A program made the position numbers and the translations under genes. 64,000 bases of DNA, from contig CP119312.1 of the NCBI GenBank assembly GCA_029202405.1, forward strand, positions 1,121,001 to 1,185,000, written 5' to 3'. Below the pieces are notes generated by a model. That model was not told the origin of the DNA, searched no databases, and saw only the letters and a list, made by a program, of their open reading frames with translations. The number at the start of each line of letters is the position of its first letter. Position 1 is the stretch's first letter. The DNA comes from Candidatus Devosia phytovorans. Lineage in GTDB: Bacteria > Pseudomonadota > Alphaproteobacteria > Rhizobiales > Devosiaceae. Below, piece after piece: positions 45,670 to 52,672 of this stretch.

Positions 45670-46173
45670 ATGCGAACGATCTTTCGGGCGGCGATTGCTG
45701 CTGCTGTTCTTCCTGTCCTCTGGCCAGTTGCGGCCTTCGCCCAAGCCGTCTATGCGGATCCTGTCATCCTCACCGAGCAGACCTTCACCCAGCAGCTGCT
45801 GACGGCCATTCTGCCGGCGCTGGGACTCGTCATCACCGCTGTGCTCACCTGGGCCGCCAATGAGCTCCGCAAGCGCACCGGCATCGACATCGAGGCGCGG
45901 CACCGTGAAGCCCTGCAGTCCGCGCTGGTGAACGCCATTCTCTATGCTCTGCAGCGGGCAAGGTGGGTTGCTGGTCAGCCGACTGATCCGCTGCTCAACG
46001 TCGCCCGCGGCTATGTCGAGCATTCGGTTCCTGATGCGCTGGCGAAGTTCGGAATCGATACCGCCACCTCGACGGGCAAGGCCATGCTCGATCGTCTGCT
46101 GACACCGCACCTGCCGCTTCCCGCCGGCACTGTCATGCCCAACGGCGACAAGCTGGTCGGCCGGGCCAACTGA
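45670..46173 (+). CDS. Holin-like protein (LLH / GTA type)
   Basis: A 167-residue protein. MRTIFRAAIAAAVLPVLWPV is a signal-peptide-like or first membrane segment; FTQQLLTAILPALGLVITAV (about residues 39-60) is a second. The soluble part (GIDIEARHREALQSALVNAI, ALQRARWVAGQPTDPL) matches long phage holin (LLH)-type proteins found in gene-transfer-agent lysis cassettes. It likely makes the hole for the endolysin. Confidence 0.72.
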   Translation: MRTIFRAAIAAAVLPVLWPVAAFAQAVYADPVILTEQTFTQQLLTAILPALGLVITAVLTWAANELRKRTGIDIEARHREALQSALVNAILYALQRARWVAGQPTDPLLNVARGYVEHSVPDALAKFGIDTATSTGKAMLDRLLTPHLPLPAGTVMPNGDKLVGRAN

Positions 46174-46175
46174 CC

Positions 46176-46631
46176 ATGAACCAAATCCCGCACTCGGGCC
46201 CGGGCCTCTGGATCCAGATCCAGCACAGGTTCGGGCCGCGCATGATGGAATGGTTCATGGCCTTCCATACGGCTTTGTTTGGCGTGGTCCTGCTGACATC
46301 GACCGACCTCTTCACGCAACCGGCTTGGGCTGGCTTCCGCAGCATCTTCCCCTCCGAAGCATATCTCGGGTGGATCATGGTCATCCTCGGCGCCGCACGG
46401 ATCGGCGGCCTTATTGTCAACGGCGCCCGAAAACACGTCACTCCGATGATCCGGCAGGTCTCCGCCGGTGTCGGCTGCCTTATCTGGTTCGGCATCGTCT
46501 ATGGTTTCGCGACCTCTGGCGTCGTCAGCACCTGGCTTGCCATCTATCCGCTCTTCGGCATCGGCGAGCTGGTCAATATTCACCGCGCTGCGCACGACCA
46601 AGGGGAAACTCGGCATGGAAAAGCTGCTTGA
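46176..46631 (+). CDS. Multi-pass membrane protein of lysis cassette
   Basis: A 151-residue protein with about four membrane segments (MAFHTALFGVVLLTSTDLF, AYLGWIMVILGAARIGGLIV, VSAGVGCLIWFGIVYGFATS and TWLAIYPLFGIGELVN). It starts 2 nt after the previous stop. Similar small four-pass proteins follow holins in alphaproteobacterial prophages. Possible second holin or antiholin. Confidence 0.65.
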   Translation: MNQIPHSGPGLWIQIQHRFGPRMMEWFMAFHTALFGVVLLTSTDLFTQPAWAGFRSIFPSEAYLGWIMVILGAARIGGLIVNGARKHVTPMIRQVSAGVGCLIWFGIVYGFATSGVVSTWLAIYPLFGIGELVNIHRAAHDQGETRHGKAA

Positions 46632-46959
46632 ACTGCCGCCGTTGGCGATCATCACCTTCGGCGCGGTTCTGGCTGTGATCTTCGGTGTTCGGTACCTCGG
46701 CTTATGGCAAGGTCAAAACTCCGGCCCGGCGGCCTCGGCTGGCGCCGCGCAGGTGGCTGCGGTCATCGTCGACCCTACAGCCCTCAATGCCGCCGCTGGC
46801 GAGGTCGCGGGGCTCGCTATGGCTGTAACGGAAGCCAATGTAACGGCCAGGGCTCACACTGCCGCCACGGATCGCCTGGCCGACAAAGTCGATGAGCTTT
46901 CGGGCAGGGTAGACCGACTGACCGATAAGGTGGTCGACGCTGCGGCGAAGATCAGGTGA
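46615..46959 (+). CDS. Membrane-anchored coiled-coil protein (spanin-like?)
   Basis: A 114-residue protein: MEKLLELPPLAIITFGAVLA, one membrane helix, then an Ala-rich region and a coiled coil (TDRLADKVDELSGRVDRLTD). It overlaps the previous gene by 17 nt. A short membrane anchor plus a periplasmic coiled coil resembles an inner-membrane spanin, but no lipobox partner is seen; assignment is weak. Confidence 0.5.
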   Translation: MEKLLELPPLAIITFGAVLAVIFGVRYLGLWQGQNSGPAASAGAAQVAAVIVDPTALNAAAGEVAGLAMAVTEANVTARAHTAATDRLADKVDELSGRVDRLTDKVVDAAAKIR

Positions 46960-47105
46960 TCTGCGCGTGCGGCAGCAAGCTCGAGCTATCAGTCGCCAGG
47001 GTCGGCGGCCGGTGGTTAGGGGTCACGCGGTGTCTGCCGTGCGATAGGTCGGGGAGGTGGCTGGCAGTCGGCGAGTGTTCCGCACCTGCCGACCAGTGTG
47101 CATAA
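46956..47105 (+). CDS. 49-residue cysteine-rich protein, GTG start
   Basis: GTG at 46956-46958 overlaps the previous TGA. Reads VICACGSKLELSVARVGGRW then LGVTRCLPCDRSGRWLAVG, ending in CSAPADQCA. CxC and CxxC pairs suggest zinc binding. A typical small last gene of such cassettes. Confidence 0.5.
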   Translation: MICACGSKLELSVARVGGRWLGVTRCLPCDRSGRWLAVGECSAPADQCA

Positions 47106-47337
47106 TGTTTTTGCAGTGCCGTGCACTGTAGCGCGAGCGACATCTCACCGGAGTGGGGCGGACAAAGGTGAGGGGGCCGGGGCAATTCCAATCATCCCCC
47201 CGGCCACTTTTCAGCCCTCGACTGATCTAGGCATGGCGTAGGGCCCTCAGGACAAAGGATGGCATTTACAGCCCGCGCCGTAACCCCGCCAAAACTAGCA
47301 GGGTTAACGATTGCTCGACCGAGGAACGATTAGGCGT
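47106..47337. other. Short geneless stretch after lysis cassette
   Basis: About 230 bp with GC-rich palindromic stretches (CCCCGGCC near 47175-47205) and no convincing gene. No terminator with a clear T run is seen. Confidence 0.4.
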
Positions 47338-47622
47338 ATGCTATCTGCCATTGCTCAATCGATTCCATTGCCCTCAGCAGCCATTATGACCTCCGCCGAA
47401 GCCGACCAGCTAATAGTCCTAAGTCGTCACAGTCTGAAGCGATTTCGACAGCTCGCAGCCGCAGGCCATCGAGCAACCGCGGCTAACCTTCCACTCATCG
47501 AGAAAGAGCTGAGCGTATTGAACCACATCGCTCATAATTATCCAGACAAGGTGAGCAAATTCCTCGGGCTGGTAGGCGAATGGCTTGAGCTGAGAGACAG
47601 CATTCGCGTTACCTTGCACTGA
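47338..47622 (+). CDS. Hypothetical accessory protein
   Basis: A 94-residue helical protein, MLSAIAQSIPLPSAAIMTSA, with LIVLSRHSLKRFRQLAAAGH and later KELSVLNHIAHNYPDKVSKF. No membrane segment. A TTG-initiated longer version exists (47311). First gene of the accessory right end. Confidence 0.5.
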   Translation: MLSAIAQSIPLPSAAIMTSAEADQLIVLSRHSLKRFRQLAAAGHRATAANLPLIEKELSVLNHIAHNYPDKVSKFLGLVGEWLELRDSIRVTLH

Positions 47623-47733
47623 TCCGGAAGTCTTGCCTTCCCAAGGCGAACCTAAGTGAGTTCGGATTCAGCGGTTAGCATGATCATTGGGAACATTCAA
47701 ACCGAAAGAAGATCACGATTCCTTGGAGGCCAA

Positions 47734-47958
47734 GTGTCCCGTACCTACAAAGTCATCGACCTGCGGAGCACCATCATTGATCCTGAACCAATGATGGTTA
47801 CAGCCTCGACACCAGAGGAAGCCGTCAGGCTGCAACTCGACCTTGAATTGGTGAGAGCGGGGGAAAGGGGAGATCTTCTTGCCCGGGTGTACTGGACCGA
47901 GCGCAGTGGTGTCACCAATATGGTCAGGCTCTACCGACGGGTGCGGGGCACCGCCTAG
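47734..47958 (+). CDS. Small accessory protein, paralogue of 51601-51852
   Basis: A 74-residue protein starting with GTG behind CTTGGAGGCCAA, a good ribosome site that selects this start over the longer frame. It reads VSRTYKVIDLRSTIIDPEPM, LLARVYWTERSGVTNMVRLY. The protein at 51601-51852 shares VIDLRS-IIDPEP, VRAG/VRSG, L-ARVYW and NMVRLY. Together they form a family I do not recognise (fold unknown, mixed alpha/beta). Confidence 0.6.
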   Translation: MSRTYKVIDLRSTIIDPEPMMVTASTPEEAVRLQLDLELVRAGERGDLLARVYWTERSGVTNMVRLYRRVRGTA

Positions 47959-48020
47959 TTTCATCTACTGCCTCTGTATGGGAGCACAGATCCAGTCAAG
48001 CGCGGGCAGCGCAATCGAGA

Positions 48021-48191
48021 TCACGGGTCGTTTCGCTCATTTTTTCGATACCTATCTCTCGCAGCCTTATAGGCGACGCTCTCTTTAGACGATCGATGAC
48101 TGTTGTGGGTCATTCCGATGTAGAGTGCGATGGCAAGGACAAACGCGCCAAAAGACAGCAGTATCACCCAGAAAGTTGAGCTAATTTCCAT
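48021..48191 (-). CDS. 56-residue membrane protein
   Basis: ATG at 48189-48191 with AAAGGAGTTACGCTG upstream, a good ribosome site. MEISSTFWVILLSFGAFVLA then IALYIGMTHNSHRSSKE: one membrane helix and a basic cytosolic tail (DRYRKNERNDP). Inserted on the minus strand after the DLRS-family gene. Unknown role. Confidence 0.6.
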   Translation of the reverse strand: MEISSTFWVILLSFGAFVLAIALYIGMTHNSHRSSKESVAYKAARDRYRKNERNDP

Positions 48192-48263
48192 CAGCGTAAC
48201 TCCTTTGCCCGCTAATCCCTGAGACTGGCGTTGGTTGCTTGGCGGAGATGTTAGGGAACGACG

Positions 48264-48295
48264 TCACCATGGTCAGGCTATAACGCCGGTTGGGT
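48264..48295 (+). pseudogene. Probable remnant of a third DLRS-family copy
   Basis: GTCACCATGGTCAGGCTATA is close to GTCACCAATATGGTCAGGCT of the 47734 gene (47910 region) and to the matching part of the 51601 gene. It ends in an in-frame TAA and lacks most of the gene. Only about 30 bp align, so this is a suggestion. Confidence 0.35.
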
Positions 48296-48330
48296 CGCAC
48301 AACATAGTTGGATCATCCCAGCGCCACTAG

Positions 48331-48492
48331 CTATCGAGCCACGTTCAGTTCTTCCTCTACCTCACCCAAAAACTTGGCCCACATGGGTCTGCCTTCGTGT
48401 AGGGCATCAGGCGGGATGCGAAAAGCCTCGCACCTATCACGGCAGGCCTGTTCTCTTGGATCTTTCGGGTTACGAGGGCGGAGCTTGTCCAC
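48331..48492 (-). CDS. 53-residue protein with GRPMW motif, paralogue of 6537-6710
   Basis: GTG at 48490-48492, stop TAG at 48331-48333. Reads VDKLRPRNPKDPREQACRDR, then CEAFRIPPDALHEGRPMWAK. HEGRPMWxxFL and the preceding P-D are shared with the 57-residue protein of the repressor operon (FEGRPMWESYLPEADAV). Weak ribosome site, so support comes mainly from the similarity. Confidence 0.5.
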   Translation of the reverse strand: MDKLRPRNPKDPREQACRDRCEAFRIPPDALHEGRPMWAKFLGEVEEELNVAR

Positions 48493-48754
48493 GATGGGGA
48501 GTGCCTTTCGTGACTATCGAGTTGGTGCGATCCGGAAATTGTCACCTCGCAGGTATGGCTGACGCGGTGATCCACACATTGTGCCCACGCATCCGCAGGA
48601 AAATTGACAGGGCGGAAACGGACACGTATTCGTTCGGAAGCTATTTAGCGCTGACGTTGTGTACGACCCTATCAACAAGATATTGCCTGACGGGAAGAAG
48701 CCAGAGCCGCTAAAGCGTGCATCCTCCAAATATGCCTGAGGAAAGCTGGGAGCC
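48493..48754. other. Geneless stretch
   Basis: No convincing gene in about 260 bp. Frames here have atypical composition and no ribosome sites. Confidence 0.4.
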
Positions 48755-48958
48755 TTAATCGTCAGTATCGGCGTCGCCAAGATCATTCAAGAAATCTGCC
48801 TGCTGTTCGGCTGCTCTACGTTTCATTGCGCAAAGCATGACGCCTTGGAAAACAGCCGTCCTGCCAGTACCGCGATCAACAACTTGAAAACTTTGATCGA
48901 TGTCGGCTTCGACGACATATCGGCGCGTCACATCGCTGGTAGGTAGGTCTTCATCCAT
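48755..48958 (-). CDS. Small hypothetical protein
   Basis: A 67-residue acidic protein, MDEDLPTSDVTRRYVVEADI, with CTAGGAGAAATC upstream of the ATG. Reads QSFQVVDRGTGRTAVFQGVM. A small mixed alpha/beta protein; the pattern of two strands and a helix (MKRRAAEQQADFLND) fits a compact domain. Unknown. Confidence 0.55.
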   Translation of the reverse strand: MDEDLPTSDVTRRYVVEADIDQSFQVVDRGTGRTAVFQGVMLCAMKRRAAEQQADFLNDLGDADTDD

Positions 48959-49035
48959 GATTTCTCCTAGCTCGCGAACTGGTACACCGGAAGAATTTAT
49001 TTGGTCGCGGCTTCCGATTCAGGCAGATGTCGGGG

Positions 49036-49164
49036 ATGCCGATGACAAAACGCCGTTCCCGCAAGCCGAAGATCGACTTCCTCAAAGCCAGCCAGAACGC
49101 TGAGCGCTTCCGCGTAGGGCTGGCAGTCGCTCCGATCAAGCCGCCTTACGTGCCGGCCCGATAG
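49036..49164 (+). CDS. Possible 42-residue basic protein
   Basis: ATG at 49036 (or 49042) to TAG at 49162. MPMTKRRSRKPKIDFLKASQ then NAERFRVGLAVAPIKPPYVP. The end overlaps the convergent gene at 49136 by 29 bp. Support is compositional only. Confidence 0.35.
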   Translation: MPMTKRRSRKPKIDFLKASQNAERFRVGLAVAPIKPPYVPAR

Positions 49165-49522
49165 ATTCAACATTCGCGCCGTACGGGATCGAGCCGCCGA
49201 ACTCGTCGGTAGGCATGGCTATCTCCGCTTCGCTAGCGAACGTAGCCATAAGGTCGATGAATCCTGCATCGCCCTCCCATGAGAACGCGTTGAGCTCTGG
49301 CCAGTCGCGTAGCTCAGCGATCTTCGCCGTGATGTCCTTGGCGCGATCTTCGCCCACCGTCAGCACAGCCATGCTCGACCCGCTTGGGTAATGCATCACA
49401 ACCCAGAGGTCTTTGGCTGACGCATTTTCTTCCCAATCATAGACTTTCACAAGCAGCACGCCGTTGTAAGCCATGGTGATATCGCCGAGATCGTCGTTCA
49501 TCGGCATCCAATGTCTGGTCAT
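49136..49522 (-). CDS. Hypothetical accessory protein
   Basis: A 128-residue protein starting MTRHWMPMNDDLGDITMAYN with AGGAGCGATCACG upstream. Beta-rich (GVLLVKVYDWEENA, LWVVMHYPSGSSMAVLTVGE), then helical (AKIAELRDWPELNAFSW). Soluble and acidic. The family is unknown to me; it lies among accessory genes between the lysis cassette and the SRAP gene. Confidence 0.6.
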   Translation of the reverse strand: MTRHWMPMNDDLGDITMAYNGVLLVKVYDWEENASAKDLWVVMHYPSGSSMAVLTVGEDRAKDITAKIAELRDWPELNAFSWEGDAGFIDLMATFASEAEIAMPTDEFGGSIPYGANVESIGPARKAA

Positions 49523-49598
49523 CGTGATCGCTCCTGTCTTGACTCTGCATGTCCCATTCGTGAGAACATAATGAGAACGTTCAGCCGACGAGTCAACC

Positions 49599-50178
49599 AT
49601 GCCCGAGCCCATCCGAACCATCGAAGACGTGCAGCACGGCGGGCATGCGCTCTATGCCATTTGCCGAAACGCGGGGTGTCGGCATTCCAAGAAGGTTGAT
49701 GTTCAACGGCTCCTGCACACCGTTCCGGCGCAGTCCCGGCTTCGGCCAAGGCCCGCACGAGCGGCACTTCACCGACAGCATGCGCTGCGACCATTGTCGG
49801 TGGCGCGGCGTCTATTTGTGGGTTGAGCCGGCCGAGCAGAAGCGGCAAATCCTGCAGAAGTCCGGGCCCGACAAATCGTCCAACTATCAGGTCAGGGACT
49901 GGGGCCAAAGCTATCCCTACAATGCCTCGGTGATCATCGCGACGGCCGACAATCTATTCGTGGCGAGGGGCGCCTATATCGCTGCGGCAGGCTTTTATTT
50001 CGACCATCGCATTACTCTGCAACAAGGCGCGTTCGTCATGGGCGACACCAAGCGAGATGGCCTTCCCAATGTGATGACCCACGAGGACTTCAAGCGAATG
50101 CGCGAGATCGAGAGCGGCACACTCTCGTTGGAAGAATTGGAAGTCTTCGGACCGACGATATCGGCTAAAGCGAGTTGA
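49599..50178 (+). pseudogene. Zinc-ribbon gene broken by a frameshift
   Basis: From ATG at 49599 the frame gives MPEPIRTIEDVQHGGHALYA then ICRNAGCRHSKKVDVQRLLH, with the first half of a zinc ribbon (CRNAGC). Near 49725-49740 that frame turns into Arg/Pro-rich noise and ends at 49826, while the +1 frame continues with PHERHFTDSMRCDHCRWRGV, the second half (CDHC), and a plausible C-terminal domain to 50178 (SVIIATADNLFVARGAYIAA-like sequence). The two halves together make a normal protein, so a single-base indel is likely. It may be real decay or an assembly error. Confidence 0.65.
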
Positions 50179-50848
50179 TCACAGGCTTCTTCGTGTCGTC
50201 GCCTTCATATCGGCTACTGTTGACCAAACGGTCAACCCTATGGATTTCGAGCTGACTATCTATCTGAGCGCTTAGCAAGAGTGCTTTCGCATCGCTGCCT
50301 TGAATGCGAGTGTCGAGCCAGGTGTTATAGGCGTCCGGCGAGAGCATTACCGGCATGCGAGTGTGGATGTGCTCGATCTCCGGTACGGCCGGCGCCGTGA
50401 TGATGGTGCAACTCGTGACACCCAAGTTGTCATTGCGCGCCCATATGCCGGCAAAACTGAAGCCCGTTCCATGAGGAAGCTGTAGAAGCCACGGATCCTT
50501 TCCGCCGTCTACTTCGCTTGTCGTCCATTCGAAGTAGCCGTCGGCGGGGATCAAGCAGCGGCGGGACTTGAAGCCCTCGCGGAATGCGCCTGACGTATCG
50601 ACAGTTTCGATGCGGGCGTTGAACATCGCGGCTTTCGGAAGATCGATCGCGTAATGAGGAACCAGCCACCACCGTCCCCGGTTGAGCTCCATGTTCCCGG
50701 CTTTGTCGAGGTGAGCAAAGTCCACAGTCTGCGTCGGGGCGATATTGAACCGGGGCTGGCTATTGGTTTCTGCCGGTGGCGCATTGTGGATCGAATAGAG
50801 GGCGTGGATTTGTGCCCAAGTCATCTCATTGGTGAAGCGTCCGCACAT
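50165..50848 (-). CDS. SRAP domain protein (YedK/HMCES type)
   Basis: A 227-residue SRAP protein. The catalytic Cys2 follows Met1 (MCGRFTNEM), and N77 in MFNARIETVD, E107 in PADGYFEWTT and H162 in IHTRMPVMLS complete the active-site set. SRAP proteins form a thiazolidine crosslink with abasic sites in single-stranded DNA and protect them; their expected range is 220-240 residues. A phage copy may protect replicating phage DNA or compete with the host copy. The gene converges with the broken zinc-ribbon gene (14-bp overlap). Confidence 0.92.
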   Translation of the reverse strand: MCGRFTNEMTWAQIHALYSIHNAPPAETNSQPRFNIAPTQTVDFAHLDKAGNMELNRGRWWLVPHYAIDLPKAAMFNARIETVDTSGAFREGFKSRRCLIPADGYFEWTTSEVDGGKDPWLLQLPHGTGFSFAGIWARNDNLGVTSCTIITAPAVPEIEHIHTRMPVMLSPDAYNTWLDTRIQGSDAKALLLSAQIDSQLEIHRVDRLVNSSRYEGDDTKKPVINSL

Positions 50849-50849
50849 C

Positions 50850-51119
50850 TTAGTTCACAGCTCCCCATTCGTCTTTCCAGACCATATCCTCCGGCTCGCA
50901 GAGCACATAAACCGTGTTCCTGCCCTGCTCGTCAGCGAGAGTGGTCGCTAGGACCATTGCAGCGGGAATGTCGAGCGGACCTTCGTCGCTGACAATGTTG
51001 CCCTCGGCCATCCAGATCACGCCGGCTGACGGTTCGTCACCGCCTTCGGCCGCGACGGACACTAGGATGGAATCGGTGAGTTCAGCGGCGTCGTTTTCGG
51101 AAATTCGCTTGAAATTCAT
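50850..51119 (-). CDS. Small hypothetical protein upstream of SRAP gene
   Basis: An 89-residue acidic protein, MNFKRISENDAAELTDSILV. CGGAGACCACA precedes the ATG. It ends 1 bp before the SRAP start, so the two are probably co-transcribed. Soluble alpha/beta pattern (AGVIWMAEGNIVSDEGPLDI, RNTVYVLCEPEDMVWKDEW). Function unknown, possibly a SRAP-associated factor. Confidence 0.6.
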   Translation of the reverse strand: MNFKRISENDAAELTDSILVSVAAEGGDEPSAGVIWMAEGNIVSDEGPLDIPAAMVLATTLADEQGRNTVYVLCEPEDMVWKDEWGAVN

Positions 51120-51225
51120 TGTGGTCTCCGTTTCTATGGGCACAACGCGAACGAGCGGATTTCGTTGACAGGCTCAATCCAATCCTTCGATCTCTCGCAG
51201 TTTGCCCCATTCACGCCGCCTAGTC

Positions 51226-51369
51226 TCACGGCGCTGGATGAAGCTGACCGTGGCTGCGCTCATCCCAAACCTGCACCTGGCGAACGGCCTTCTTGCCTGC
51301 ATCAGTTGAGGGCATTGGCTTTCCAGTCGCGTCGACGGTTGTGACGATGGTGATGGTATAGAATGGCAT
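51226..51369 (-). CDS. 47-residue hypothetical protein
   Basis: MPFYTITIVTTVDATGKPMP is a beta-hairpin-like opening, followed by STDAGKKAVRQVQVWDERSH. CGGAGACGCGA precedes the ATG at 51367-51369. Divergent from the next gene. Unknown. Confidence 0.5.
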   Translation of the reverse strand: MPFYTITIVTTVDATGKPMPSTDAGKKAVRQVQVWDERSHGQLHPAP

Positions 51370-51403
51370 TCGCGTCTCCGATTCTCTCAGCATAGCGAAG
51401 CCC

Positions 51404-51589
51404 ATGCCTTCCGAATACGTTCCATCCGGTCCGCCACTCCTCCGAGGCAACACCGAAGTCGTGCCTATGGCGCCGATTTATTCGTGCGAGGTGTGCGGCT
51501 ACAAAGGCGCTCCCTTCGGCCAGAAAAAGGGCGACGAGGTCTTGAGCTTCTGCGGATGGGTTGCTGGCCACCCGGAATGTGTCGGTTAG
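51404..51589 (+). CDS. Small zinc-knuckle protein
   Basis: A 61-residue protein, MPSEYVPSGPPLLRGNTEVV, with YSCEVCGYKGAPFGQKKGDE and later SFCGWVAGHPECVG: C-x2-C plus C...C pairs likely bind zinc. Located 11 bp before the DLRS-family gene 51601, so the two may be co-expressed. Confidence 0.55.
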   Translation: MPSEYVPSGPPLLRGNTEVVPMAPIYSCEVCGYKGAPFGQKKGDEVLSFCGWVAGHPECVG

Positions 51590-51600
51590 GGGAGGCAGCA

Positions 51601-51852
51601 TTGACGCAATATCAGGTCATCGATCTTCGCTCAGCAATCATCGACCCTGAGCCGGTCAAGGTAGAGGCGGGAAGTCCCGAGAAGGCTGCGGAGAAAGTCT
51701 TGGGCATTCACCTGGTCAGAAGCGGCGCGCGGAAGGATCTGGTCGCTCGCGTGTACTGGCAAAAGACCAACGAGCCAAAGAATATGGTCCGGCTATACGC
51801 TCAGGTTGTCGAGAACCGGATAAGGACACGGACGACCGCGGAACCAAGATGA
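51601..51852 (+). CDS. Small accessory protein, paralogue of 47734-47958
   Basis: An 83-residue protein starting with TTG behind TAGGGGAGGCAGCA. It reads LTQYQVIDLRSAIIDPEPVK, LVARVYWQKTNEPKNMVRLY. Shared residues with the 47734 gene: VIDLRS, IIDPEP, LVRSG/LVRAG, VARVYW and NMVRLY. The final basic segment (ENRIRTRTTAEPR) is extra. Two copies in one prophage tail suggest a duplicated accessory gene. Confidence 0.6.
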   Translation: MTQYQVIDLRSAIIDPEPVKVEAGSPEKAAEKVLGIHLVRSGARKDLVARVYWQKTNEPKNMVRLYAQVVENRIRTRTTAEPR

Positions 51853-51926
51853 TACGCGCGCATTCATGTGCTCGGAGCCTGGTGCTTGCGGCTGATGACG
51901 CTACCGCGAAGTGCTGGGCTCCCACC

Positions 51927-51974
51927 AAAGCCGCCGCGTGATCCAACAGAGATCATGAGAGGCGGCTTTCTTTT
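51927..51974 (+). terminator. Intrinsic terminator near prophage right end
   Basis: AAAGCCGCC (51927-51935) pairs with GGCGGCTTT (51961-51969) around a 25-nt loop and is followed by CTTTT. It ends the rightward accessory genes. Confidence 0.75.
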
Positions 51975-52079
51975 GCGGTGCAGACAAGCCCGGCGATGTT
52001 CAGCCAGGCCCGCAGAGGCTGATCGGTACCGATAGCAGGCAGCCATTAACGACGCCACGACCATAGACGGAACGCAAGA

Positions 52080-52150
52080 ATGGCTAACCGGAAAAACCGG
52101 TTGGCTAACCCGCTTCTAAGTCATTGATTTGATGAGAGCCCAAAGGGCGA
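52080..52150. other. Prophage-tRNA junction, putative right attachment region
   Basis: Between the terminator and the tRNA 3' end are a short hairpin (AACCGG-AAAAA-CCGGTT, with GGCTAACC repeated on both sides near 52082-52110) and no gene. Prophages that use tRNA genes insert at the 3' end, which lies at 52151 here. The matching left copy is not in the window, so this is an inference from geometry. Confidence 0.45.
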
Positions 52151-52235
52151 TGGTGGAGGGGACTGGATTCGAACCAGTGTACGCTAAGCGGTCAGATTTA
52201 CAGTCTGATGGATTTAACCACTCTCCCACCCCTCC
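52151..52235 (-). tRNA. tRNA-Tyr (anticodon GUA)
   Basis: On the minus strand the sequence begins GGAGGGGTGGGAGAGTGG and ends with the acceptor CCCCTCC, A73 and an encoded CCA (52151-52153). The anticodon GTA (52201-52199 on the minus strand) sits in CTGTAAATC. The long variable arm and 85-nt length fit a class II tRNA. T-loop GGTTCGAATCC is normal. The 3' end faces the prophage, so the tRNA is intact and restored by the integrated element. Confidence 0.93.
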
Positions 52236-52672
52236 ACAACAACGTCGCTTGGGTAGGAAACGAAGCGCCGGGGCGTTTCGTCGGGCGGTTTATGGTGGTC
52301 TGATGACAGAGTGTCAACTCCCCTCGCAGGCCTGTCGAAAAGAAATCGACATGGCCTGTGCAAAAGCGATCCCACACAGTCACTTACGGCGAGCTCTTGC
52401 GGTTTGAATGCTGGCGCCGACGGGCGTCAGTTCAAATCAACGGCAAATGTGCATGGAAACATTGAGTGTTTCGCATGGAACGGGCGGGCAAACTCGTGGC
52501 TTATTGCTATCGCGGCAGTTCACCCTGCAACCGGCACAGAAGGCGGCCAGCCACCAAGTTACCCTATTTTTGACGCGTTTCGCCACGCGTCAGGCCAAGA
52601 GAGGCCCCGGTTTTCCTGTCGAAGGTAACGCCTCCGTGATGGATATCCGAAACGATTGCGAGGCCGTGCAGC
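52236..52672. other. Geneless stretch upstream of tRNA and next gene
   Basis: 437 bp with no convincing gene. It contains TGTCGA...TCGACA (52333-52351), GACGCGT...ACGCGTC (52572-52591), and must hold the tRNA promoter (leftward) and a promoter for 52673. The inverted repeats have no T runs. Confidence 0.5.

Noticed and set aside
46952..47191. 79-residue minus-strand frame after the lysis cassette
   Set aside because: His/Pro/Ser-rich and lacking a ribosome site; the plus-strand GTG-start cysteine-rich gene fits better.
48514..48786. 90-residue minus-strand frame before the 48755 gene
   Set aside because: Overlaps a better-supported gene, Pro/Ser/Cys-rich, no ribosome site.
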